Assembly: GCA_030643455.1 (NCBI GenBank) | Contig: DAOWLV010000013.1 | Location: 1 to 18,235, forward strand | Reading direction: 5' to 3' | DNA: 18,235 nucleotides | Source of the DNA: Candidatus Krumholzibacteriia bacterium | GTDB lineage: Bacteria > Krumholzibacteriota > Krumholzibacteriia > LZORAL124-64-63 | Part shown: positions 1 to 7,350 of the stretch, in pieces | Layout of the letters: each line of letters begins with the position of its first letter | Position numbering within the stretch: the first letter of the stretch is position 1 | Made by a program: the position numbers and the translations under genes | The notes under the pieces: model-generated | What the model was told of the DNA's origin: nothing | Seen by the model: the letters and a program-made list of their open reading frames with translations, nothing else | Database searches by the model: none

Positions 1-1136
1 CGGTCCAGGCCTGGGAAGCCGGTCTGGTCGATGGTGTCGAAGTGGTGGGGGCCAAAAACCTGGCCGAAGTCATCCGGTGGTGGCGTACGGGTCGAAAGCC
101 GGATCCCGTGCCGGGCGGACAACGGCCCACGACCGTGAGTCCGGGCCCCGGTGCGGCAGCAGGGCCGGAAACCCAGCTGGCGGGTTTGGATGGGCAGCCC
201 CTGGTTCGCAAGGCGGCGGTCCTGGCCGCGGTGGGGGGGCACCATCTCCTGATGGTGGGGCCGCCTGGGTCGGGCAAAACCCGCCTGGCGCGGATTCTCG
301 GCCGGCTCCAACCCCCCATGAATCGTGACCAGGCCATGGAAGTGACCCGGATCCACAGCGCGGCGGGAATGCTGGGAGAAACTTCACTCATGGTCCGCCG
401 GCCATTCCGGGCGCCCCATCATACGATCACGCGGGCTGGCCTGGTGGGTGGCGGCGCGGGGCCCAGGCCGGGCGAAATCACCCTTGCCCACGGCGGGCTC
501 CTGTTCCTTGACGAACTGCTCCAGTTTTCACCCGCGGTGCTGGACGTTCTGCGGGAGCCCATGGAAGAGGGTTCCATCAGTCTGGTCCGCAACCCGGGCC
601 GTCACACCTTTCCGGCGGACTTCCAGCTGGTGGCCGCCATGAACCCTTGCCGCTGTGGGTATCTGGGCAGTCCGCACCGATCCTGCCGTTGCACCGCGGG
701 TGACCGCTCCCGCTATCTGTCGCGGTTGTCGGGGCCCCTTCTGGATCGATTCCACCTGTTCGTGGAAGTGGGGCAGTGGAAGGGAAGATTCCTGACCCGG
801 AAAAAGCGGGGGAATCCAGCGGGCCCCGTGGCGGAGGCCCTTCCGCGATCCTGGCGGGAACAACCGTCACATGAGGATCTGACGGTCGCCCGGCGGTTCC
901 TGTCCAGTTGGCGGAACCGGTCCGACCGGGATCTGCTGACAGCGGGCGCGGCCGAATTCCTCGACGAATCGCGTGTGCCTTTGGGGCTTTCGCTCAGGGG
1001 AGTGAAACGATGTCTAGCCGTAGCCCGGACCCTGGCCGCCCTGGACCGGCGCGATCGCATCGACAAAACCCAGGTACAGGAGGCCTTGGAATTCCGACGT
1101 GAGATTGCCCCGTTGTCCGCAGAGCAGTCCTGGTAG
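1..1136 (+). CDS. ComM/YifB-family Mg-chelatase-like AAA+ ATPase, 5' end missing
   Basis: The reading frame is open from the first complete codon at base 3, and residues before the GTG at 42 already match the family (they run into VVGAKNLAEVI), so the true start lies upstream of the window. About 378 residues are visible; the family is usually about 500, so mainly the N-terminal Lon-like domain is missing. Visible in order: a GLDGQ strand, Walker A GPPGSGKT (258-281), the family signatures RPFRAPHHT and GGG..PRPGEI.LAH, Walker B LLFLDEL (498-518), MNPCRCGY (639-662) followed by a second CxC pair, SGPLLDRFHLFVEV, and a C-terminal helical lid with S-LRG-KR and ARTLAALD motifs. Known ComM proteins are hexameric helicases that promote branch migration during natural transformation. 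Whether this one does so is inference. It converges with the next gene across 17 bases, with no obvious terminator. Confidence 0.93.
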   Translation, partial: VQAWEAGLVDGVEVVGAKNLAEVIRWWRTGRKPDPVPGGQRPTTVSPGPGAAAGPETQLAGLDGQPLVRKAAVLAAVGGHHLLMVGPPGSGKTRLARILGRLQPPMNRDQAMEVTRIHSAAGMLGETSLMVRRPFRAPHHTITRAGLVGGGAGPRPGEITLAHGGLLFLDELLQFSPAVLDVLREPMEEGSISLVRNPGRHTFPADFQLVAAMNPCRCGYLGSPHRSCRCTAGDRSRYLSRLSGPLLDRFHLFVEVGQWKGRFLTRKKRGNPAGPVAEALPRSWREQPSHEDLTVARRFLSSWRNRSDRDLLTAGAAEFLDESRVPLGLSLRGVKRCLAVARTLAALDRRDRIDKTQVQEALEFRREIAPLSAEQSW

Positions 1137-1153
1137 GTCCGGATGGACTTCGA

Positions 1154-2098
1154 TCAGAAGGACCCTTGAACCCCGATGCTCCAGTTGAGCAGGGTCAGGG
1201 TCTGTGAATCGTATTTTTCGACTACCTGTTGGTTAACCGATCCGTCTTCATTCCTGGGGAATTCATCCAGGGGCACCACGACGGTTCCTTCTTCAAGCGT
1301 GGTGAAATTGGGCGCCGGAGTGAATTCGATCTCGTTCATATGGGCCAGGACCTCGAACCGGACACTGATGTTCTTGTCCACCAGGATACGTAAACCGCCG
1401 CCGAAACTGAAGTCGCTGGCACCGGAAATTCCGTCGAAATAATTCGAGTTCATCTCGTACCACATCCCGCCGACGCCGGCGGTCAGGAAAGGGTGCATCT
1501 TGCCTTTTGCGTCTCCGATGATCGACAACGGGTAGAGAACCGCGTTCAAGGAGGCCTGCAAGGTCAACAGGGAACGATGCTCGGCGTCGAACTCTCCCAG
1601 CGGAGGGTTCTCGACGATGGGGGTATTGGGTTTGTTCTCACGGGATCGACGGTTGGTGATGGTGGAGTTGTACTCCGCGATGGCGATGCCGCCGACACCT
1701 TCGAGAGAAAACCAGTCGGTCAGGTTGTACCCGATTCGCAGGACCGGGTTGAACGCACTTTCACTCTTGATCTTGACGTCTCCCCAGTAGGTGGCGTCAG
1801 CGGTGTATTTGTAGATGATCTGATCGTGTTGCCACAGGACCTTGTTGAAGTCGAGGAAACCGAATGCGAAGCTGAGTTCGATGGTGCCGCCTCGGATGGA
1901 GGGTTCCCAGATTTCCATTTCCTCTTCCTCGATATCGAGCTCATCCATCGCGGAAGACGAGTCACGGAGCAGCTGGAAGGTCGGCTGGGGCTCCTCGGCA
2001 GGAGGTGCATCCTGGGGGTCGGTATCCTGGGCAAGCAAAGGAGTACTAACCGTGATCATCAGGAGAATGATCAAAGCAGATACGGATTTTTGGGACAT
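1154..2098 (-). CDS. Predicted outer-membrane beta-barrel protein (OmpA-type barrel fold)
   Basis: 314 residues, read right to left from an ATG at 2098; AGGAG lies 7 bases upstream of the start. Residues 1-23 form a type I signal peptide with a hydrophobic core and likely cleavage after LLA. A mature N-terminal segment follows, rich in Pro/Glu, with a run of acidic residues near 53-62 that is probably a flexible periplasmic or surface stretch. From about residue 68 the chain alternates hydrophobic and polar residues, with glycine/aromatic strand ends (GGTIELSFAFGF, VLRIGYNLTDWFSLEG, GVGGMWYE, FSFGGGLRI). It ends in Phe (IGVQGSF), the classic terminal aromatic of Bam-assembled barrels. The substrate or role is unknown. 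It is divergent from the FG-GAP gene and shares its control region. The fold is inferred from pattern, not from a database match. Confidence 0.82.
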   Translation of the reverse strand: MSQKSVSALIILLMITVSTPLLAQDTDPQDAPPAEEPQPTFQLLRDSSSAMDELDIEEEEMEIWEPSIRGGTIELSFAFGFLDFNKVLWQHDQIIYKYTADATYWGDVKIKSESAFNPVLRIGYNLTDWFSLEGVGGIAIAEYNSTITNRRSRENKPNTPIVENPPLGEFDAEHRSLLTLQASLNAVLYPLSIIGDAKGKMHPFLTAGVGGMWYEMNSNYFDGISGASDFSFGGGLRILVDKNISVRFEVLAHMNEIEFTPAPNFTTLEEGTVVVPLDEFPRNEDGSVNQQVVEKYDSQTLTLLNWSIGVQGSF

Positions 2099-2269
2099 GA
2101 AATGGCTCCTGTCCAGGACTTTGCCCGGGCTAGCGGGGATGCAGCCTAAAGTAAACTCATCGAATAAATTTCAGGCGCAACCCCTTGGGTGTCAATAATA
2201 ATAATAAATGGCAACTCTTTTGGTCCATGGTCGTGATATCAGTATACTGATGTCACCCTACCTGGAGAA
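2099..2269. other. Divergent intergenic control region
   Basis: This 171-base stretch separates two genes transcribed away from each other and is clearly more AT-rich than the coding DNA around it. It contains a (TAA)n run at about 2193-2207 and a perfect minus-strand TTGACA at 2190-2195, a possible -35 for the barrel gene, although no convincing -10 sits 16-18 bases from it. The palindrome at 2233-2256 is listed separately. No ORF is credible here. Confidence 0.6.
2220..2256 (+). promoter_or_regulatory. Candidate operator palindrome overlapping a -10 element
   Basis: Bases 2233-2256 form a 24-bp inverted repeat with no spacer and a single mismatched pair (T2237 against G2252). The central 14 bp, ATCAGTATACTGAT (2238-2251), are perfect. 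TATACT inside the core (2243-2248) matches five of six -10 bases. TTGGTC at 2220-2225 lies 17 bases upstream as a weak -35. The dyad ends 13 bases before the ATG at 2270. A dimeric repressor bound here would cover the -10 of the FG-GAP gene. The symmetry is directly visible; operator function is inference. Confidence 0.55.
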
Positions 2270-5104
2270 ATGAGACGATCAGTGGCTCGAGCCTTACAGA
2301 TGTTCCACCAGATGTTTAGCCAGATGTTCCGCCAGGTGTTGCGCAAGGGCCATTTCCCTTCCTGCGCAGCGCTGAGAAACATCTGTGCGACCTTCTTGGT
2401 GCTGACCGGGTTGACCCTGGCGACGCCGGCCCATCCCCAGACCCAGTTTCCGGGTCCGGTGACCGTGGCCATGACCGACGAGGCGCTCAGCGCGGTTGCC
2501 CTGCCGCTCGAGGTGGGGAATCCCGATTATCTGGTAAGTGGAATAGGCGACGGAACCCTCACCCTCCACCGATATTCCTCTGGTGCAGGGAGATTTCTGC
2601 GGATCAATGGTTTCCTGTTCGCCGGGAGGGTTGTCCACTTGATCCCCTGGGAAGGTCGTCCTCTGCTGAACCAGGGTGTGGTGGCCGCCACCGTAAATCC
2701 CGACCGGGTGGTATTCCTCCAGGTCCAGTCGCAACCACCCTACTTCACCATCGAGGGATCGGTGGACCTGGAGGAGGATCCCGGAACGTTGTCCTTTCTC
2801 GGGGAGCTGGTCGGCGGAGTTCCCGAATTGGCGGTGTCCCTCCCCGGTGTCGACCAGGTTGCCTTCCTGAAGCAGGAAGCCGGGGTCTGGGACATCTCCT
2901 CGGTGCATGATACCGGGGACCAGCCCCATGCCATTCTGGGCATCGACCTGGATGGGGATCAGGTCCGCGAACTGGTGACCGCCAACCGGGGTCCGCTTTC
3001 CGGGAACCTCGGTGTGTTCCGCAAAGATCAGACCGGTGAGTATGTGGGGGGCCTTCAGGAAGTCGCCGCGGGTAATCCCACCTGCCTGGCAGGCTACGAT
3101 ATCGATGGCGACGGCCAGCTCGAACTGGCCGCAACCGTGGGTCTGACACCGGAGGTGGTCCTGCTGCGGGAGGTGGCCGGCCAACTGGTTGAATTCGAAT
3201 CGATCGGGCTAACAATTCCGGCCGACGGTCTGCATCTGACCATTCTGTTCAATGGATCGCCGGGGCTTTTCGCCTCCAATCGGGCCCGGGGACTGGTGGA
3301 ATTTTTCCAGTACCAGCAGGGCGCCTGGATTCGGCAAAATTCCTATTATCCCGGCTGTAACCCCCTGGCCATGACCTCCGGCGAATTCAACGGTGATGGC
3401 GGCAGGGACCTGGTGTCGGTGGGCGGAAACACCAACAGTGTGACCGTCATGTTCGCCAATTCCCAGCCGGGATTCTGGGGCTTTCCGGCCCTGACTCTCA
3501 ACGCCAGCCCGGGTGCTTCGGCCCTGGCGGATTTCGACGGAGACGGCCGGCGCGATCTCGTGGTTTCCAACGGGGATCAACCCAGGCTCAGTTTCTTCCC
3601 TGGCCTGGCCTCCGGGGGCTTCGAGATTTCCCCGACTGATTTTCCCCTTCCTTTCTTCCCCGGCCAGGTGGCGGTCCTGGATACCGATGACGACCCCGGG
3701 CCGGAACTGGCCATCCTGGATGGCTCCGGTGGCCTGGTGCACATGGCGGATTTTATCGGCGGACAGGGTTTTGCCCTCGTTTCCCAGACCCCGACGGGGA
3801 CTTCACCGATCTTCATTTCGTCCGGGGACATCGATGCCGACGGTTACGGAGACCTGTTGATCATCAACCGGGAAGAGGACGAGGTCCGCGTGCTGTTCGG
3901 AGCCGGTGATCATTCCTTTCCGGATCGAGTTGACCTGGGCCTGGACAGTGGGGCGGATTGGATTTCGAACCTTGATCTGGATGCCGACGGCCTTGACGAT
4001 CTGGTGCTCAGCGACGGGGTCAACCGTATCTGGACCACTCTCAACCAGGGTGATCGATCCTTCAGCGAGATGGATTGGCTGAACGCCGGGTCGGGCGCGG
4101 GGATCATGGCTGTCGGAGATCTCGATCAGGATCTGGATGAGGATCTCATCGTCGTCAACAGATCGGACGAAACCCTGTCCATGTTTGAAAACACCGGCGC
4201 CGGTGTTTTGACCAGGCGGATTGGAGCCCACACCTTGTCCAGCGCTCCGACGGCGATTCTCATCCGGGACCTGGATCTTGACGGCCGCCCCGAACTCGTG
4301 ATGAACCTTCGCCCGGAAAGGCTGCTGGGCATTTCCTCACCACTTGGGAGCTGGGAATATTCCCAGGCCACGACTTTTTCTGGCGGTCCTGACGTGACCC
4401 ACATCAGCGTGGAGGATTTCAATCTCGATGATGTGCCGGATATCCTGACCCTGGACCGTTCCCTGATGCTGGGGTTGACCCTGCTCAACGTTGAACAGGA
4501 ACTGGTGGCGGTGGAGCCCGAGGCCCTGGCGGTGGGGTGCGGTCCGGTTTATCTGGAGATCAGGATCCAGCCCGACCGTCCCGGACCCTGGCAGGTGGAT
4601 TTTGGATTCCAGGGGCGTTGGATTTCCCTGGCCGTTTCGGGCCAGGCGGTGCTGGGCGACATGGATTACGACAGGGGAACCTGGATCCTTACGGTTGACC
4701 GCCTGGAATTGGGCGGGTCCTTGCAGGCGGGTCGGCTACGTTTGACTGTAGGGGAAGGGGCCCAGCGTGAATCGCTGGATCTTTCACTGACGGACCTGTG
4801 CCCCCAGCCGGTGGTACCGGATCTGCCGCTGGTGGCCTGGTCCCACAAACCCTGGCCCAACCCCTTCAATCCCCTGGTCAATGCCAGATTCGCTCTCAGC
4901 CGTGGCGCGGTGGTGCAGGCGGACATCTACGATCTGACCGGAAAGCTGGTCGCGGTCCTGGCCGACGGCTGGTTCGAGGCCGGGGATCACGCTTTACAAT
5001 GGGATAGCAGGAAATCGGGCCGTCCGGTGGGAGCAGGGGTCTATCTGCTGCGGATCAACACGCCCGAGAACATTCTTCTCCACAAGGTCATGTTGATCAA
5101 GTAG
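2270..5104 (+). CDS. Secreted FG-GAP/VCBS repeat protein with C-terminal FlgD/T9SS-like sorting tail
   Basis: 944 residues. The N-terminus is unusually long before the signal-peptide core: residues 1-36 are basic and contain a tandem M-F-x-Q repeat, then ICATFLVLTGLTLATPA gives the hydrophobic stretch with likely cleavage near residue 54. From about 226 to 725 at least ten Asp-rich calcium-loop repeats of FG-GAP/VCBS type occur, such as DIDGDGQLELA, DFDGDGRRDLV, DIDADGYGDLL and DLDADGLDDLV, typical of an integrin-like beta-propeller. Residues 858-944 form a FlgD-like Ig/T9SS type A-like domain: PWPNPFNP, VQADIYDLTGK, AGDHALQWDSR, PVGAGVYLLRI and a basic end. The product is presumably exported and cell-surface or extracellular; its ligand is unknown. 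GGAG lies only 2 bases before the ATG, so an internal start (2300, 2312 or 2324) is possible. It ends 3 bases from murB, convergently. Confidence 0.88.
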   Translation: MRRSVARALQMFHQMFSQMFRQVLRKGHFPSCAALRNICATFLVLTGLTLATPAHPQTQFPGPVTVAMTDEALSAVALPLEVGNPDYLVSGIGDGTLTLHRYSSGAGRFLRINGFLFAGRVVHLIPWEGRPLLNQGVVAATVNPDRVVFLQVQSQPPYFTIEGSVDLEEDPGTLSFLGELVGGVPELAVSLPGVDQVAFLKQEAGVWDISSVHDTGDQPHAILGIDLDGDQVRELVTANRGPLSGNLGVFRKDQTGEYVGGLQEVAAGNPTCLAGYDIDGDGQLELAATVGLTPEVVLLREVAGQLVEFESIGLTIPADGLHLTILFNGSPGLFASNRARGLVEFFQYQQGAWIRQNSYYPGCNPLAMTSGEFNGDGGRDLVSVGGNTNSVTVMFANSQPGFWGFPALTLNASPGASALADFDGDGRRDLVVSNGDQPRLSFFPGLASGGFEISPTDFPLPFFPGQVAVLDTDDDPGPELAILDGSGGLVHMADFIGGQGFALVSQTPTGTSPIFISSGDIDADGYGDLLIINREEDEVRVLFGAGDHSFPDRVDLGLDSGADWISNLDLDADGLDDLVLSDGVNRIWTTLNQGDRSFSEMDWLNAGSGAGIMAVGDLDQDLDEDLIVVNRSDETLSMFENTGAGVLTRRIGAHTLSSAPTAILIRDLDLDGRPELVMNLRPERLLGISSPLGSWEYSQATTFSGGPDVTHISVEDFNLDDVPDILTLDRSLMLGLTLLNVEQELVAVEPEALAVGCGPVYLEIRIQPDRPGPWQVDFGFQGRWISLAVSGQAVLGDMDYDRGTWILTVDRLELGGSLQAGRLRLTVGEGAQRESLDLSLTDLCPQPVVPDLPLVAWSHKPWPNPFNPLVNARFALSRGAVVQADIYDLTGKLVAVLADGWFEAGDHALQWDSRKSGRPVGAGVYLLRINTPENILLHKVMLIK
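2297..2344 (+). repeat. Four-unit 12-bp tandem repeat in the N-terminus of the FG-GAP gene
   Basis: Four consecutive 12-base units begin at 2297, 2309, 2321 and 2333. The first three start CAGATGTT and the last CAGGTGTT. In frame they encode Q-M-F-H, Q-M-F-S, Q-M-F-R and Q-V-L-R. The unit length is a multiple of three, so copy changes would preserve the frame. Three of the units offer in-frame ATG codons. Confidence 0.8.
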
Positions 5105-5107
5105 GGG

Positions 5108-6034
5108 TCAAGGCTCGAGATACCTGACCTCTTCCACCAGGTGAACACCGAATTTTTCCTGTACGGCAAATTTCATCCTGGCGGCGAGTTTCAGGACGTC
5201 GGCACTTGTGGCACCACCGGTGTTGATGATCATGTTGGCGTGTTTGGCGAAGACCCTGGCCTTGCCTTCACTCATATCCTTGGCCCCGGCCTGCTCCAGC
5301 AGGACGCCCGCGGCCTGGCGGCGTTCGCCCGGTTCGGCAGCCGCCAGATTGCGGAACCAGCTTCCGGCGCTGGGCTGGTCCACGGGATGTTTGGTCCGGC
5401 GGTCGAGAATTCTTTCGTGGCGCAGGTTCATCGCCTGATCCACGTCGCCGCGCTGAAGCCGAAGCACCGCTTCGAGCACCACCGTTCCGGTTTCCCGGAG
5501 GTCCGTTTCCCGGTAGCGGAATCCGAATTCCTCCGGTCCGACCGTTTCCAGCCGCCCGTCGGGGCGCAACAGGAGAGCCTCGACCAGGAATTCGCCGATT
5601 TCATGGCCGTAACAGCCTGCGTTGCCGACCAGGGCTCCACCGAGGGTGCCCGGGATGCCAGAAGCGAATTCCAGGCCGGTCAGCCCCAGGCCCAGGGTAC
5701 GCTCGATGAGGCCGTCGAAGGAAAGGCCGGCGCCCGCGCGCACCGTATCCCCTTTCCGGTCGAGGTTTTCCGTGGAGACATGCAGGATAAGGCCCCTGAA
5801 GCCCCGATCGTCCGCCAGGACATTGCTGCCGCCGCCCAGGATGAAAAAGGGAATTTGCCGATCCAGGGCCAGGGCCTGGAACCGGAGGGCATGTTCGGGG
5901 TTGAATACGGGGCACAAAAGAGCTGCCGGCCCCCCCACCTGCAAGGTAGTCAACGAGTTAAGGGGTACCGACCGCTGGACCTGCGCTTGCAGGTCCAGGG
6001 GCAGGGATTCCAGCAATGTGCGGGCATCGTCCAC
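5108..6034 (-). CDS. murB: UDP-N-acetylenolpyruvoylglucosamine reductase (MurB)
   Basis: 308 residues from a GTG at 6034, with GAGAGGG 6 bases upstream. MurB is the cytoplasmic FAD enzyme that uses NADPH to reduce UDP-GlcNAc-enolpyruvate to UDP-MurNAc in peptidoglycan synthesis. Visible motifs in order: NSLTTLQVGGPA (26-37), ILGGGSNVLADD (66-76, FAD pyrophosphate loop), GLEFASGIPGTLGGALVGNAG (120-140), FGFRYRETDLR (170-180, active-site Arg), PSAGSWFRN (221-229) carrying the proton-donating Ser225, HANMIINTGGATSADV, and LVEEVRYLEP with the catalytic Glu302. The 'SAGS' context and the lack of an inserted Tyr loop point to a type II MurB. Trp226 replaces the usual Phe/Val. The gene stands alone here, away from other mur/fts genes, and faces away from the tonB operon. 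Confidence 0.96.
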   Translation of the reverse strand: MDDARTLLESLPLDLQAQVQRSVPLNSLTTLQVGGPAALLCPVFNPEHALRFQALALDRQIPFFILGGGSNVLADDRGFRGLILHVSTENLDRKGDTVRAGAGLSFDGLIERTLGLGLTGLEFASGIPGTLGGALVGNAGCYGHEIGEFLVEALLLRPDGRLETVGPEEFGFRYRETDLRETGTVVLEAVLRLQRGDVDQAMNLRHERILDRRTKHPVDQPSAGSWFRNLAAAEPGERRQAAGVLLEQAGAKDMSEGKARVFAKHANMIINTGGATSADVLKLAARMKFAVQEKFGVHLVEEVRYLEP

Positions 6035-6040
6035 GTTTGA

Positions 6041-6073
6041 CCCTCTCTGCGGCGATCCGTTCGCCGGCAGGGG
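6041..6073 (-). promoter_or_regulatory. Hairpin in the murB leader touching its ribosome-binding site
   Basis: On the murB transcript, CTG-C-CGGCG (6070-6062, one bulged C) can pair with CGCCG-CAG (6054-6047), giving eight pairs around a 7-base loop. Beyond a 3-base internal loop, CCC (6073-6071) can pair with GGG (6043-6041). That GGG is the core of the murB Shine-Dalgarno GAGAGGG. The hairpin could therefore modulate translation initiation. The complementarity is seen directly; the regulatory role is inferred. Confidence 0.4.
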
Positions 6074-6098
6074 TAAGCATGGGCGAGCATATGGATTT

Positions 6099-6140
6099 CG
6101 TCAACCCGGGTTGGCAATTAAGACCGACACGGGGTACATT
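6099..6140 (+). promoter_or_regulatory. Candidate promoter of the tonB operon with a 12-bp palindrome
   Basis: TTGGCA (6111-6116, five of six -35 bases) is followed after 18 bases by TACATT (6135-6140, four of six -10 bases), pointing rightward with an expected start near 6147 and a leader of about 90 bases. The perfect palindrome CAACCCGGGTTG (6102-6113) overlaps this -35 by three bases. It also overlaps TTGACG on the other strand (6104-6099), a possible but weaker -35 for murB. No other feature is seen in the 6035-6236 gap apart from the murB leader hairpin. Confidence 0.4.
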
Positions 6141-6236
6141 TTCTCCGTTGGCGGTAAATTGGGATTGATACGGTAGCGGTTGGTTCAATAGAGCCTGGCG
6201 GGCGGGAGTCCGTCGGCGATAATTCTGGGATAGTGA

Positions 6237-7283
6237 TTGCCGGTGCATGAAAAAAGAATCATCCAGGGAGCCTTTGCCCTGTCGCTGCTGCTGCATCTGG
6301 TGTTTGCAGCGGCGACGTGGCGCATCCCTTTTGCACCCTCGGTTGATCCCGCCCAGGCCGAGGATCTGGAAATGGAAGTGGAACTGTTCCTGATGCCCGA
6401 TGAGTCGGCCGCCGATCCCTCCAACGAATCGCCCCAGGCCTACACTTCGGTGCCCGAGCGCCATGCCACGGAAAAGCCGCCGGAGGATCCGGACTATCTG
6501 GCTTTGCACCATTCCATCGCCGCGGACAACAAGATGGGGGGCGATACCGAAACCCCCAGCGCGGACGAGGAGTGGGAGGCGGACCAGGTTGCGATCCAGA
6601 AGGATGAACAGTCCGGCGCCGATGGGGTCGAGCAGGCCCAGCAGCCCCTGCCCGAAACGGAATCGGCCACCAGCCCCCAGGAGACGGGCAAAGCGGGGCC
6701 GGAGCAGGACAAGGTGGAAGGCGAGGACATCGATCCGACTGGCCAATGGGTCCTGCCTCGGGAGGATTCCGATTCCGGGGGAGACGACCAGGGTGACAAG
6801 TCCGACCAGCAGGACGAGAAAAAACCCGAACTGGAGGACTGGTGGGGCGGCGAGGCTCCTTCGATCCTCAAGGAGGGTGATGATGGCGCCGTGGGGGACC
6901 ACGGCTTCGATTTCAATCAGGTGGCCCGGGGCAATATCCAGGCGGGTGTGGCCATTCAAAGCGATTTCCGCCTGAACACCATCCAGTGGGACTGGGCCCC
7001 CTGGATGAACCGGTTCACGAACGAACTCTACCGCCACTGGATGGCACCCTACGCGTACCGGCTCGGGGTGATCAGCGGGATCACGGTGATCCAGCTGGTC
7101 GTCGGCAAGGACGGCAGGGTCCAATCCATGGAGGTCCTGGAGACCGAGGGACATCAATCCCTGCACGACGCTTCCGAAGCGGCCTTGAAGGCGTTTGCCC
7201 CCTACTGGCCCCTGCCTGATCATTTTCCGGAAGAGAATCTTGTGATCACCCTCGCCCTGCACTATCCTGCGTTCCGGCGTTGA
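6237..7283 (+). CDS. TonB-like energy transducer with acidic periplasmic linker
   Basis: 348 residues from TTG at 6237, with GGGA ending 6 bases upstream; GTG at 6243 is an alternative start. Residues 11-28 form a single N-terminal membrane anchor containing S16-L-L-L-H20, the same Ser-x3-His spacing that ExbB/ExbD recognise in E. coli TonB. Residues 31-245 are a long low-complexity linker rich in Asp, Glu, Gln and Ser (for example EDSDSGGDDQGDKSDQQDEK), not the Pro/Lys-rich rod of classical TonB. Residues 250-348 resemble the TonB C-terminal domain: WAPWMNRFTNELYRHW, then ITVIQLVVGKDGRVQSMEVLE and a closing strand NLVITLALHY. The protein is expected to sit in the inner membrane and span the periplasm. 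exbB and exbD follow directly, supporting the call. A TolA-like role is an alternative. Confidence 0.85.
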   Translation: MPVHEKRIIQGAFALSLLLHLVFAAATWRIPFAPSVDPAQAEDLEMEVELFLMPDESAADPSNESPQAYTSVPERHATEKPPEDPDYLALHHSIAADNKMGGDTETPSADEEWEADQVAIQKDEQSGADGVEQAQQPLPETESATSPQETGKAGPEQDKVEGEDIDPTGQWVLPREDSDSGGDDQGDKSDQQDEKKPELEDWWGGEAPSILKEGDDGAVGDHGFDFNQVARGNIQAGVAIQSDFRLNTIQWDWAPWMNRFTNELYRHWMAPYAYRLGVISGITVIQLVVGKDGRVQSMEVLETEGHQSLHDASEAALKAFAPYWPLPDHFPEENLVITLALHYPAFRR

Positions 7284-7292
7284 GGACAAGAA

Positions 7293-7315
7293 GATGCCCC
7301 GCAGGGGAGGGCATC
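7293..7315 (+). other. Small hairpin between tonB-like and exbB-like genes
   Basis: GATGCCC (7293-7299) is perfectly complementary to GGGCATC (7309-7315) around a 9-base loop. No T-run follows, so it is not an intrinsic terminator. It lies 10 bases after the tonB-like stop and 20 bases before the exbB ribosome-binding site, where it could stabilise or process the message. Confidence 0.35.
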
Positions 7316-7350
7316 GCTTGCTTTGTTACATGATGGAGGTTTGAACCCAG

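Noticed and set aside
2193..2207. (TAA)n run as a possible phase-variable repeat
   Set aside because: Only about five units lie in an AT-rich gap and no promoter spacing clearly depends on it.
5141..6040. Plus-strand open frame of 299 codons opposite murB
   Set aside because: All MurB motifs are on the minus strand in correct order; this frame is an antisense shadow.
6247..6400. ATG at 6247 as an alternative start with a different frame
   Set aside because: The frame it opens is Cys/Arg-rich and soon closed, whereas the TTG/GTG frame gives the TonB anchor with the SxxxH motif.
5958..7289. Long minus-strand open frame of 443 codons opposite the tonB-like gene
   Set aside because: It is the GC-rich antisense shadow of the tonB-like gene and also crosses the intergenic region into murB; the encoded chain shows no domain pattern.
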